Source of the DNA: Thermoflexus sp.
GTDB lineage: Bacteria; Chloroflexota; Anaerolineae; Thermoflexales; Thermoflexaceae
Reading direction: 5' to 3'
Assembly (NCBI RefSeq): GCF_034432235.1
Contig: NZ_DAOUCJ010000052.1
Location: 1-46,109, forward strand
DNA: 46,109 nt
The translations under genes and the position numbers were made by a program. Under the pieces are notes generated by a model. That model did no database searches. It had not been told where the DNA came from and saw nothing but the letters and a program-made list of their open reading frames with translations. Shown piece by piece: positions 22,652 to 31,156 of the stretch (position 1 is the first letter of the stretch; every line of letters begins with the position of its first letter).

Positions 22652-23853
22652 TGAGCGGGTTCCCCTGCACGCCGGAGGAAGAGCAGCAGTTGCAAGAGGC
22701 CCTGGATCGGCTGGCCCGGATGCGGATCCCGGAGGAGCGGGATTTGTGGCCAGCCCTCCAGGCCCAGCTGTTCACGCCCCACCGCCGTGGTTGGCGATGG
22801 GTGGTCCAGAGGAATTGGGCCTGGATGGCGGCTGGGCTGCTGTTGGCGCTGGCCCTTATCGGGATGACGGTCGCCCCCAGGCTGTGGGAGGCCTTCTTCC
22901 TCACCCAACCTCTGGAGCGGGATCGAAAGCTCCGAATCCTTTCCCTGACCCAGACCCGGGGGGGCGTGACGGTGACCATCGAACGAGCTTATGCGGACGC
23001 CAACCGCATCCTGATCAGTTACCGGGTCCGCGGGCTCCCGGAATCCCCCGCCGCTCACTGGATCCCCGTCCTGACCTTGGAGGACACGTCCGGGCGCCCG
23101 ATCCCGAGCTTGATCGGGGAAGGCCTGGTAGGAGCCTCGGAGGTCCTCGGGCTGTCGCTCCCACCCGGGGGACTGGCCGGCGTGGTCGGTTTTGACCCCT
23201 GGGCGTTGCCGGGCTGGCCCATCCACCGACCGGAATCCCTCTCCTTGCGGTTGCACGTGGTATTCCAGGCGATTCCCTACCCCGCTCCAACGCCGGGCAT
23301 CCGTTGGACGCAGATCCATCCCGAATCCGGGCCCGTGCGGGAGGGTTCTGTCCCAGTCACGCCGCATCCTGCGGAGGGCCCCACGCCGGCGGCGGGATGG
23401 CGCTTCACCTTCGATCTCACCGTTCCGGTTGAACCGGAGGCAGCGGGTTACGGCCCTCGAACTGAAGTTGCCCACGGACTGGAGCTCACCTTGGAGCAAT
23501 GGGTATGGGCTCCCTCAGGCGCGCGGGCGCGGGTGTGCTTCATCCCGCCGGACCCTCAGTTGAGCTGGACGATGCATGAGGAGCTGATGCTGGAGGCGCA
23601 GGACGAAGTCTCTCCATCGGCTCCCTCCAGCGAGATCGCAGGGGGAGAGGCGCTCACCATCACGACGCCGATCCTCCAGAGCCCACCGCGGCAGCAGGGG
23701 GAGCAGGTCTGCCTGGATCGGTTCTTCGCGGCTCCGCAGCTGAAACGCGCGCGCCCGGTAGTCTTCCAGGTCCTGGAGCTTGTGGGGTGGTCTCCCGCGA
23801 CCCTGAAGCCTGTGCGCCGCTGGCAGGGACCATGGGTGTTTCAGATCCCTTAA
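22648..23853 (+). CDS. Anti-sigma-like membrane protein with large extracellular domain (DUF4179-like)
   Basis: A protein of 401 residues. A short cytoplasmic part of about 50 residues (EEEQQLQEALDRLARMRIPE) precedes one helix (WMAAGLLLALALIGMTVAP). The outer domain of about 320 residues is beta-rich: GGVTVTIERAYADANRILIS and YRVRGLP occur early, VAHGLELTLEQW later. This matches proteins with DUF4179 paired with ECF sigma factors, where the cytoplasmic part holds the sigma factor and the outer part senses a signal. No zinc-binding HxxxCxxC is seen. The function is therefore inferred from layout and a 4-bp overlap with the sigma gene. A second ATG three bases on is also possible. Confidence 0.7.
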   Translation: MMSGFPCTPEEEQQLQEALDRLARMRIPEERDLWPALQAQLFTPHRRGWRWVVQRNWAWMAAGLLLALALIGMTVAPRLWEAFFLTQPLERDRKLRILSLTQTRGGVTVTIERAYADANRILISYRVRGLPESPAAHWIPVLTLEDTSGRPIPSLIGEGLVGASEVLGLSLPPGGLAGVVGFDPWALPGWPIHRPESLSLRLHVVFQAIPYPAPTPGIRWTQIHPESGPVREGSVPVTPHPAEGPTPAAGWRFTFDLTVPVEPEAAGYGPRTEVAHGLELTLEQWVWAPSGARARVCFIPPDPQLSWTMHEELMLEAQDEVSPSAPSSEIAGGEALTITTPILQSPPRQQGEQVCLDRFFAAPQLKRARPVVFQVLELVGWSPATLKPVRRWQGPWVFQIP

Positions 23854-24072
23854 ATAAAATGATCGCGCCTTGCAGCCGTCTTAATTCCGCACCCGGTGAA
23901 ATAGTGCGGCACCGGAGATACGAGGATGCCTGTGGAAAGCGCTCCCCACGGGCTCCGCGCTCCTGGCACACGGCCCCCAAAGATGACTGTTCACAGGATC
24001 GGGGCGCCCTGGTTGGGATGAGGACAGGAAACCCAGGTGAGCATGAAGACCTCACCTTTCCAGGGATTACCT

Positions 24073-25197
24073 TCACAATCCGGCTGTCCCTTCCAGGGCC
24101 TGCAGCACCGCTTCATCGGGCACATCGGAATGGACGCGCACCTGGCCGGGCCGATGGATCAGGATCAGGCGGAGGCGCCCACTCCGCCGCTTTTTGTCCG
24201 TGCCCATCGCCGCGAGGACCTCCTCCGGCGTGGCCTCGATCCCATACCCGGCCAGCCAGGTCCGCCAGCGGGTGGGGAGCCCCAACCCGCAAAGCACCCC
24301 TTCCAGGTCCTGGAGGAGATGGGGGTCCTTGAGAAGGCCCCGGCGGGCGGAGAGCGCGGCCGCCGCCATCATGCCGGCCGCAACAGCCTCCCCATGCGGA
24401 ACCCGATAGCCGCTGATCCGCTCGAAGGCGTGGCCGAAGGTGTGGCCCAGGTTTAACACCTCCCGCTCCCCCCGGGTCTCCAGGGGATCCCGTTCCACGA
24501 TACGAACCTTGACCGCGATGGCCCGGATCAGCAGGTCGATCAGGGACTCCATCTCCGGCATCGCTGCCCAGCGGGCCGGATCCTCCCGGAATCGCGCCCA
24601 CAGCTCGGGATCCCCAATCAGAGCCGCCTTCACCACCTCCGCCATGCCGTTTCGCCATTCGGCGGGCGGGAGGGTGCTCAGCGCCGTGGGGTCGATCAGG
24701 AGAAGGCGCGGGGGATAAAAGGCGCCGACCAGGTTTTTCCCCTCCGGCAGATCCACCCCGGTTTTCCCTCCGATGGAGGCATCCACCATGGCCAGCAGCG
24801 TGGTCGGGATGCTCACCAGCGCGATCCCCCGCATATAGGTCGCCGCCACAAAGCCCGCCAGGTCCAGCACCACCCCGCCCCCCAGGCCGATCAGGAGGCC
24901 ATCCCGCCCGATCCCGCCCTGGGCGAGACGCCGATAAAGCCCTGCGGCCGTATCCATGGTCTTGGTCTTTTCCCCGGGGGGCAGGAGGATCTCCAGGACC
25001 GGGAACCCCGCCTCCTCCAGGGATCGCCGCACCCGCGCGCCGTGATAGGCCGCCACGGTGGTGTCGCTCACCAGGGCGATCGGTCCTTCCAGGCCGGCCT
25101 CCCGCAGGGCCGCCCCGCAACGATCCAGCAGGCCCGGCGTGAGCAGGATGGGATGGGAACGCTCCGCTTCCGGAAACCGCAGATGAAGCGTGATCAT
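24073..25197 (-). CDS. aroB: 3-dehydroquinate synthase
   Basis: A protein of 374 residues catalysing the second step of the shikimate pathway (DAHP to 3-dehydroquinate), dependent on NAD and zinc or cobalt. Visible landmarks are the cofactor/phosphate-binding PPGEKTKTMDT, GLGGGVVLDLAGFVAATYMRGI, IPTTLLAMVDASIGGKTGVD, the metal-ligand region EVVKAALIGD and HTFGHAFE with the metal histidines. The ATG at 25197 starts where the family begins but has no clear Shine-Dalgarno site. A TTG at 25224 is nine codons further upstream. The gene is on the same strand as alr, 140 bp downstream of it. No other aro gene is in the window. Confidence 0.95.
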   Translation of the reverse strand: MITLHLRFPEAERSHPILLTPGLLDRCGAALREAGLEGPIALVSDTTVAAYHGARVRRSLEEAGFPVLEILLPPGEKTKTMDTAAGLYRRLAQGGIGRDGLLIGLGGGVVLDLAGFVAATYMRGIALVSIPTTLLAMVDASIGGKTGVDLPEGKNLVGAFYPPRLLLIDPTALSTLPPAEWRNGMAEVVKAALIGDPELWARFREDPARWAAMPEMESLIDLLIRAIAVKVRIVERDPLETRGEREVLNLGHTFGHAFERISGYRVPHGEAVAAGMMAAAALSARRGLLKDPHLLQDLEGVLCGLGLPTRWRTWLAGYGIEATPEEVLAAMGTDKKRRSGRLRLILIHRPGQVRVHSDVPDEAVLQALEGTAGL

Positions 25198-25337
25198 GGT
25201 TTTATGACGGGCGCGGGATGCCAATTCCGGCAGGATTCACGCCTGGGAGAGGTGGAAGGCCATCTTCAGCGGCCGCCACCCCTCTGAAAATCCTTCATGT
25301 GGATCAAGCGGAACAAACAGAGCTCGAACAACGCGGG

Positions 25338-26468
25338 CTATATGGATCCTCCCCGATAGATCCGGGGGACCCGGGGGGAGATCCGGGTCGTGATCTCATA
25401 GTTGATGGTGCCGGCCCACGCCGCCAACTCCTCCGCGCGGATCTCCGCTTCCCCCTGTCGGCCCAGGATCACCACCTCGTCCCCCACCTCGACGCCCGAG
25501 ATCCCGGTGACGTCCACGACGATCTGGTCCATGCTCACCCGGCCGCGCACCGGAGCCCGCTGGCCCCGGATCAGAACATACCCCCGATTGGAAAGCGCCC
25601 GCGGATAGCCGTCGCCGTAGCCGATGGGCACCAGCGCCATCCGGGATTCCCGTTCCGCGACGAACGTCCGGCCATACCCCACCGATTCCCCCGGGGCCAG
25701 GGTCCACACCCGGGTCACCCGGCTTTTGATGGTCATGGCCGGATGCAGGGGGAAGGGAGGTTCCCACTCCGTCGAAGGGCGCATCCCATAGAGGGCCAGC
25801 CCGGGGCGCACGGCCTCGAAGTGAGCGGAGCGGAAGCGCATCGTCGCCGCGCTGTTCGCGGCATGGTGGAGGGGAACCCGGATCCCGATGGATTCCAGGA
25901 CGGCGATGACCTCTTCGAATCGGCGGAGCTGACGCATCGTGAAAGAGGGATCGCTCTCATCGGCGGTCGCAAAGTGCGTATAGAGGCCCTCCACCATGAG
26001 GCCATCCATCGTCCGCAGCGCGCGAAGGAAATCCACCGTGTCCTCCGGGGAAATCCCCGCCCGCCCCATCCCGGTATCGACCTCCACGTGGACCGGGACG
26101 ACCCGCCCGGCTCCCCGGGCGATCGCGTCCAGGGCCTGGGCGGCCTCGAGGGTGGAGAGCGTGGGGGTTAACTGCCAGCGAACGGCCTCGGAAGCTTCCT
26201 CGGGCATCAGGGGAGCCATCACCAGAATGGGCGCCTCGATGCCCGCCTGACGGAGGGCGATCCCCTCGCCGAGGCGGTGGACGGCCAGGCGGGACGCGCC
26301 GGCGGCCAGGACCGTCCGGGCGACGGGGATCGCGCCGTGGCCATAGGCATCGGCTTTGACCACCGCGATGATCTCCACCCGCTCGCCCACCCATCGTTTC
26401 AACGCCCGCGTGTTCGCCCCAATCGCGTCCAGATCCACCTCCGCCCAGGTCAGGGGAGACGCCTTCAT
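25338..26468 (-). CDS. alr: Alanine racemase
   Basis: A PLP enzyme of 376 residues converting L- to D-alanine for peptidoglycan. The Schiff-base lysine is K38 in AVVKADAYGHG. The other active-site residue, a tyrosine, is expected in SVGYGRTF. VDTGMGRAGI, HHAANSAA and IPIGYGDGYPRALSNRG-type blocks are all present (here ALVPIGYGDGYPRALSNRG), and the C-terminal domain ends TRISPRVPRIYRGG, as usual. The ATG at 26468 starts two bases after the stop of the unknown gene upstream, so the gene is probably co-transcribed and coupled to the methyltransferase cluster. aroB follows in the same direction. Confidence 0.96.
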   Translation of the reverse strand: MKASPLTWAEVDLDAIGANTRALKRWVGERVEIIAVVKADAYGHGAIPVARTVLAAGASRLAVHRLGEGIALRQAGIEAPILVMAPLMPEEASEAVRWQLTPTLSTLEAAQALDAIARGAGRVVPVHVEVDTGMGRAGISPEDTVDFLRALRTMDGLMVEGLYTHFATADESDPSFTMRQLRRFEEVIAVLESIGIRVPLHHAANSAATMRFRSAHFEAVRPGLALYGMRPSTEWEPPFPLHPAMTIKSRVTRVWTLAPGESVGYGRTFVAERESRMALVPIGYGDGYPRALSNRGYVLIRGQRAPVRGRVSMDQIVVDVTGISGVEVGDEVVILGRQGEAEIRAEELAAWAGTINYEITTRISPRVPRIYRGGSI

Positions 26469-26470
26469 GG

Positions 26471-27118
26471 TCACCACCGTCCCTCGAGAAGCTGCACCAC
26501 ATCCTCCCGATAGGAGCGGGAGGCCAGGGAGAAGGCATCCGCCAGTGCCATCACCTGGTCTACAGATGGAGACCACCGGGCCCGCTCTTTCGCATGGGCT
26601 GTTCGTCCGATCAGATCAGGAGGCTCGCAGACTCGCAAAGCGATCACCAGAAAGACCATGGCCTGGAATCCCACCGCCCGCTGTCGGTGGCGGATCTCAA
26701 TCTCAATCCTCACTCCGTCTTCAACCTCTCGGATGAATACCGGATGCTTCCGCCATGAAATTATAAAATCCGCAAACCGAGACGAGGTATACTCTCTTTC
26801 GATAGAGAATTTTTCATCGCAAAACTCGCTGTAAGATTTGATCCGATGGACCAATCTCTGCATGGTCAATAAGTCGAGCAGATGCTCCTGATGGATGATT
26901 CGCCACATCTCTCCCATTTCTACAGGGTTACCCTGATGATCCCGATAGGCGATTTGCCACTCGATCACATCCTCTGCATGCAAAGGAACCTGGCGAGCTG
27001 GAATGGGTTTTTCCCCTCGCCGGAGGCGGACTCGGCCCGTGGGTCGGGTGAGGGGAAGGTCACAGAGAATGCGCTTCGTTGCTGGATCCCAGTGAACCGG
27101 AACGAACTCCTGGGGCAT
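26471..27118 (-). CDS. Unknown protein coupled to an N6-adenine methyltransferase
   Basis: A protein of 215 residues that I do not recognise. It starts inside the methyltransferase gene (59-bp overlap) and ends two bases before alr. The N-terminal third looks beta-rich (FVPVHWDPATKRILCDLPL). The centre is helical (IIHQEHLLDLLTMQRLVHRIKSYSEF), followed by a basic/acidic mix (HPVFIREVEDGVRIEIEIRHRQ). The nucleotide sequence at about 26750-26900 is more AT-rich than its surroundings, suggesting recent acquisition. The tight overlap suggests a shared function with the methyltransferase, either a restriction endonuclease of unrecognised type or an accessory factor. There is no clear PD-(D/E)xK or HNH motif, so that is inference only. 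Confidence 0.65.
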   Translation of the reverse strand: MPQEFVPVHWDPATKRILCDLPLTRPTGRVRLRRGEKPIPARQVPLHAEDVIEWQIAYRDHQGNPVEMGEMWRIIHQEHLLDLLTMQRLVHRIKSYSEFCDEKFSIEREYTSSRFADFIISWRKHPVFIREVEDGVRIEIEIRHRQRAVGFQAMVFLVIALRVCEPPDLIGRTAHAKERARWSPSVDQVMALADAFSLASRSYREDVVQLLEGRW

Positions 27119-28544
27119 CGTCGGAACCCTCCAGCATGGCCTCCAGACGGGCGATTATGGCCTGGAGCTCTTCCATTCCGGCCAGTCCTTCCCGGGCACG
27201 ACGGTGAAGGGCCCGATACGCTGCCACAAAAGGCTCCTGCGCCGGAAGGGGAGGCACCGGAATCCAGAGCTCTCGAAGCAGACGTTGCGGCACCGTCACG
27301 GTGCCGGTTCCCCGCCAGATCCGCCGCAGCGCCTGCTGGAAGAAGGCGGTTTGCGTCAGCAGGGCGAAAAACTCGGGCCGCATCATGTCCGTTCGAAGTC
27401 GGATGATATAGATGTAATCATCCGCAAGGCCTTCCTCGTCCTCTTCCAGCACGGCCGCCGCCCGTCCGATGCATCCCACGCCGACGCGCACGAACAGCAC
27501 GTCCCCTTTTCGAACCCGCGCGCCGGGGTGATCCATCGGGCTGCCAGGAGCGATGTAGCGGCCATCGCGACGCGGATCGATCCCGAACGGGGTCACGGTT
27601 TTAGCGGAGAGAAAAGGAATTCCAGATCCGGCGAACCGCCGCTGCGCGCCATATTTCGCATGCCCCCCCCGGATCTCCCACAGCAGCTCCTTCAGGGGAC
27701 GCAGGGGGAATACGGTGGGCCACGCGAGGGGAGTCAGATGATGTAGCGGCGCCATATCGTCGATGAGGGCCTCGACAGGCTTCCAGAGCCCGCTGCCTTC
27801 CTGGAGCTGTCGGGAAACCCGGCTCAGATCCTCCTCGTCCTCCACGTGAGCCAGGAACACGGCCCTGGAGGGATCGGCAGGTTCCTTACAAGCAATGAGA
27901 ACGCAGCTTTTGGCCGGAAAGAACCGCCGGGAGAGGCTGATCACGGCCAGCGGGCGAACATGGCGGAGCAGCCATTCCCGGACCCGCCGGTAGGGCAGAT
28001 TGGCGAAGAGGCCCTCGGGCAGCACAACGGCCAGCACGCCCCCCTCTCGCAGCGCCCGCACACAGAGCTCTAAAAACAATGCTTCCACCGCCTCACTTCG
28101 CCGCCCGGCCCCGAGGGTGAAGCGCTGAAGTTTGGATGCTTCCTTCACCCGACCGTATTTTGCAGAGAAAGGGGGATTGGTGGCGACCAGATCGAACCGG
28201 CCTTCCAGCTCTTCCACCCAATCCAGGGCATCCCCCAGGCGAAGCGATACACCGGGGGTCCCTTCCAGACGGCGCCCCGCCGCCGCCCACACCTCGGGGT
28301 CCACTTCAATGCCGACGATCTCCCGGAACCCCAGCGAGCACGCCGGTTCCAGGAATGCCCCATCGCCGCATGCGGGGTCCAGCATCGATTCCCGCCGGCG
28401 AAGCAGGGGCAGAGCTGTTTCCACCACCCATGTGGCGAGCCGGGGAGGCGTGAAAAACTGACCGAACACCTTCCTGCGCCGGCGGAAATGGCGATCCCTC
28501 TGGCGTTCAGAGGACCCCTCAAGGTACAGAGGCAAGGGAAGCAT
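27060..28544 (-). CDS. N6-adenine DNA methyltransferase fused to a specificity-like domain
   Basis: A protein of 494 residues. The N-terminal half is a gamma-class N6-adenine methyltransferase: GQFFTPPRLATW, the SAM-binding motif LDPACGDGAF at 55-64, and catalytic NPPF at 123-126. The C-terminal half (from about 290) looks like one Type I HsdS-like half-subunit: a target-recognition region (FLSAKTVTPFGIDPRRDGRYI, VRKGDVLFVRVGVGCIGRAAAV, WRGTGTVTVPQRLLRELWIPVPPLPAQEPFV) and a conserved helix (LHRRAREGLAGMEELQAIIARLEAML). This is the arrangement of the methylase and specificity parts of Type IIG enzymes but without a nuclease domain. The ATG at 28544 follows a G-rich stretch. The next gene overlaps its 3' end by 59 bp. 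Confidence 0.9.
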   Translation of the reverse strand: MLPLPLYLEGSSERQRDRHFRRRRKVFGQFFTPPRLATWVVETALPLLRRRESMLDPACGDGAFLEPACSLGFREIVGIEVDPEVWAAAGRRLEGTPGVSLRLGDALDWVEELEGRFDLVATNPPFSAKYGRVKEASKLQRFTLGAGRRSEAVEALFLELCVRALREGGVLAVVLPEGLFANLPYRRVREWLLRHVRPLAVISLSRRFFPAKSCVLIACKEPADPSRAVFLAHVEDEEDLSRVSRQLQEGSGLWKPVEALIDDMAPLHHLTPLAWPTVFPLRPLKELLWEIRGGHAKYGAQRRFAGSGIPFLSAKTVTPFGIDPRRDGRYIAPGSPMDHPGARVRKGDVLFVRVGVGCIGRAAAVLEEDEEGLADDYIYIIRLRTDMMRPEFFALLTQTAFFQQALRRIWRGTGTVTVPQRLLRELWIPVPPLPAQEPFVAAYRALHRRAREGLAGMEELQAIIARLEAMLEGSDDAPGVRSGSLGSSNEAHSL

Positions 28545-28890
28545 CCTTATCCCCCCGAATATGGAGCATGCCCCTCGTTAAACAGGAACCAGGCAGCGGG
28601 CTTCCCCTCCGTGCTTTTCGACGATTTCCCAGGGTGTTTGAAGGCCCGTTCACTGGTATTATAGCGTTGGATCCGATGGCGATCGTCGCCTTGACCCGAA
28701 GTCCCCAATCGTTTCGATGGAATGGGAGCCTCCAGAGGCGACTCGCACGTCGCGAAGGATCGGAACGGACCTGTTAACTCCCCCAGGGGTTACGCAGCCG
28801 GGCTCTTCCTGGGGGGTTAGGGCCATCCCGCCGCCCAGGGCTGGAGCCTGGGGGCGCAGGCCTGAACTCCTGGAAACATCGGAGGAACCG
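28545..28890. other. Divergent intergenic region; weak promoter candidate only
   Basis: About 350 bp between the methyltransferase (minus) and the FAD oxidoreductase (plus). On the minus strand TATAAT occurs at 28658-28663, about 115 bp before the methyltransferase start, without a good -35 box. Frames that extend the oxidoreductase upstream have no family similarity. I see no known riboswitch. Confidence 0.35.
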
Positions 28891-30075
28891 ATGGGGCCAG
28901 GGGTTGCGAACTCGGTGGCTTCTCCCCGCACAGCGGATCTGGTGATCATCGGCGGAGGGATCGCTGGGGCAGCGGCCGCCTTCTACGCGGCCCGCGCGGG
29001 CTTTCGAACGGTGGTGGTGGAAGGCAAGCCGTGGCTGGGGGCGTTGACGACCGCCGCGGCTGTGGCCTGCTTCCGCGCCCAATGGGACGACCCGGACTTC
29101 GCGTACCTGATGGTCCCGAGCATCGCCACGTATGAGCGGTTCGCCGAGGAGATCGGTATCCCCGACTACGATATCGGCCTGCGCCAGCAGGGATGGCTGT
29201 TCGCCACGACGGATCCTCAAGGCCTCGATCGTTTTCAGCGATGGATCGAAGGCCAGCGACGCCTGGGGATCACCGACACCGAACTCTGGACCGGCGACGA
29301 GGCCCGACGGCGCTTCCCATGGCTTTCCCCCGATGTGACGGCCGCCACGTTCCGGGCCCGGGACGGCTGGCTCTCGCCGCACGAGGTGGTCTACGGCTAC
29401 GCGCGGGCCAGCGGGGCGACCTTCCTACTGGAGACGGAGGCGTTCCGGATCCACACCGCCGGCGGGCGGGTCATCGGCGTGGAAACCTCCCGCGGGTTCC
29501 TCGCCGCGCCCCGCGTGGTCATCGCCGCAGGGCCGTTCTCCCGGCACCTAACGGCCACCGCCGGGGTGGACCTCCCGCTGTTCCTGCTCCGGCGCCAGCG
29601 GGCCTTCGTGGCCGATCCGGCCATCCCCTCCGATGCCCCGATGGTGGCGGACGACGACACCGGGGTGTACTGGCGACCGGAGGCCGGGGGGGCTTTTCTG
29701 GGATGGGGCCTGCCGGAGCCGCCAGGCGAGCCTCAGGATCCGGTCCCTGCTGATCCCCTGTTCCCGGCACGAGCGCTGGAGGGCGCCGCCCGGCTCACAC
29801 CCTTCTTCCGGGAGGTTGCGGCCCGGCTGACCCGGGATCGGGTTTCCGTCGCTGCGGGTCAATACACATGCACGCCCGATGGAAAACCGCTTATCGGGGG
29901 CTGTCCGCCGGTGGATGGCCTGTATGTGCTGGCCGGAGATAACGGCTACGGGATTGAGAGCGCGCCCCAGGCCGCGCGGCACCTCATCGCCGTCATGACC
30001 GGTCAGCTCCCTGAAGCGGAGAACCCCTTTCGAGTCCATCGGACCTTCCGCCCAACCGGAAAGAAGGTCCTGTGA
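28891..30075 (+). CDS. FAD-dependent amino-acid/amine oxidoreductase (DadA/glycine oxidase family)
   Basis: A protein of 394 residues. The FAD dinucleotide-binding motif GGGIAGAAAAFYAARAGFRTVVVEG is N-terminal. In the middle, GVETSRGFLAAPRVVIAAGPFS is the second FAD-contact region. The end (CTPDGKPLIGGCPPVDGLYVLAGDNGYGIESAP) is the usual 'P-D-x-x-P-x-I-G' plus 'G-x-x-G-x-G' of sarcosine/D-amino-acid oxidases. This suggests oxidation of a secondary or D-amino acid. The exact substrate cannot be read from sequence. The ATG at 28891 was chosen because GGAGG lies five bases before it. A threonine-dehydratase-like gene follows after 39 bp, so the two may form an amino-acid catabolic operon. Confidence 0.87.
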   Translation: MGPGVANSVASPRTADLVIIGGGIAGAAAAFYAARAGFRTVVVEGKPWLGALTTAAAVACFRAQWDDPDFAYLMVPSIATYERFAEEIGIPDYDIGLRQQGWLFATTDPQGLDRFQRWIEGQRRLGITDTELWTGDEARRRFPWLSPDVTAATFRARDGWLSPHEVVYGYARASGATFLLETEAFRIHTAGGRVIGVETSRGFLAAPRVVIAAGPFSRHLTATAGVDLPLFLLRRQRAFVADPAIPSDAPMVADDDTGVYWRPEAGGAFLGWGLPEPPGEPQDPVPADPLFPARALEGAARLTPFFREVAARLTRDRVSVAAGQYTCTPDGKPLIGGCPPVDGLYVLAGDNGYGIESAPQAARHLIAVMTGQLPEAENPFRVHRTFRPTGKKVL

Positions 30076-30114
30076 GAGGCTGCCCATTCCGCATCCTGCT
30101 CCGCGGAGGCGGGG

Positions 30115-31074
30115 ATGTCCGAGCTGCCCATGCCCACGTTCACCGATGTGCTGCGCGCCCGGCAGGTTGTGGGACGCTTCCTGCCGCGCACCCCCCTCTA
30201 CCGCTATCCGACCCTGGACGCGCTGCTCAGGGCGCGGGTCTATGTGAAGCACGAGAACTTCCAGCCCATCGGCGCCTTTAAGGTTCGGGGCGGCGTGTAT
30301 CTCATGTCCCGGCTCTCGCCGGAGGAGCGATCCCGGGGAGTGATCACCGCCTCCACCGGCAACCACGGCCAGTCGATCGCCTATGCCGCGGCCCTCTTCC
30401 ATGCCCGCGCCGTGATCGTGGTGCCCCAGAACGCCAATCCGGTCAAGGTGGAAGCGATCCGCGCCTACGGCGCCGAGATCCGCGTGCACGGCCGGGATTT
30501 CGATGACGCCCGCTCTTACTGTGAACGGGCCGCCGCTGAGGAAGGCCTCCGGTATATCTCCTCCGGCGACGAGCCGGATCTGATCGCCGGGGTCGCCACC
30601 GAGACCCTGGAGATCCTGGAAGAGCAGCCGGAGGTGGAGATGATCTTCGTGCCGGTAGGCGGAGGGAGCGGCGCGGCGGGGGCGTGCCTGGTGGCGAAGA
30701 CCCTGAACCCTCAGATCCGGGTGATCGGCGTGCAGTCCGCCCGCGCGCCCGCCGCCTATCTCACCTGGCGTCATCGACGCTGGATGGAGGCGCCAATGGA
30801 GACGCTGGCGGAGGGCCTGGCCACGCGGCGGCCGTTCATGCTGCCCCAGCGGATCCTGTGGGAGAAGCTGGATGACTTCGTCCTGGTGGAGGATGAGGAG
30901 CTGGTGGAAGGCGTGCGGATCTATCTGGAAAAAGCGAAGACGCTGGCGGAGCCCGCAGGGGCCGCCCCCCTGGCCGCCGCCCTCCGGCTGCGGGAACAGA
31001 TCCGGGGGAAGACCATCGCTCTGATCCTGAGCGGGGGAAACATATCCCCCGAGCAGCTTCGCCGTTTCCTGTAA
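30115..31074 (+). CDS. Threonine ammonia-lyase/serine racemase-like PLP enzyme
   Basis: A fold-type II PLP enzyme of 319 residues. The cofactor lysine is K56 in GAFKVRGG. The ASTGNHGQS substrate loop, VPVGGGSGAAG phosphate-binding loop and the closing LSGGNI are those of biodegradative threonine dehydratase, serine dehydratase and serine racemase. There is no C-terminal ACT domain, so the enzyme is not expected to be inhibited by isoleucine and is probably catabolic. The ATG at 30115 follows GGAGGCGGGG. Position after the FAD oxidoreductase suggests a pathway degrading a hydroxy- or D-amino acid, for example via threonine or 3-hydroxyaspartate, but this is inference. Confidence 0.88.
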   Translation: MSELPMPTFTDVLRARQVVGRFLPRTPLYRYPTLDALLRARVYVKHENFQPIGAFKVRGGVYLMSRLSPEERSRGVITASTGNHGQSIAYAAALFHARAVIVVPQNANPVKVEAIRAYGAEIRVHGRDFDDARSYCERAAAEEGLRYISSGDEPDLIAGVATETLEILEEQPEVEMIFVPVGGGSGAAGACLVAKTLNPQIRVIGVQSARAPAAYLTWRHRRWMEAPMETLAEGLATRRPFMLPQRILWEKLDDFVLVEDEELVEGVRIYLEKAKTLAEPAGAAPLAAALRLREQIRGKTIALILSGGNISPEQLRRFL

Positions 31075-31156
31075 AACACTGCGCGCGGGGCCTCCAGATC
31101 GAGACCCGGAGGGCCAGACGGCCCATGCGGCCAGCCCGGCCATCCTCCGTTTTCCA

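Noticed and set aside
28717..28890. T-box or other riboswitch before the FAD oxidoreductase
   Set aside because: The region has GC hairpins but none of the conserved T-box or known riboswitch core sequences that I can recognise.
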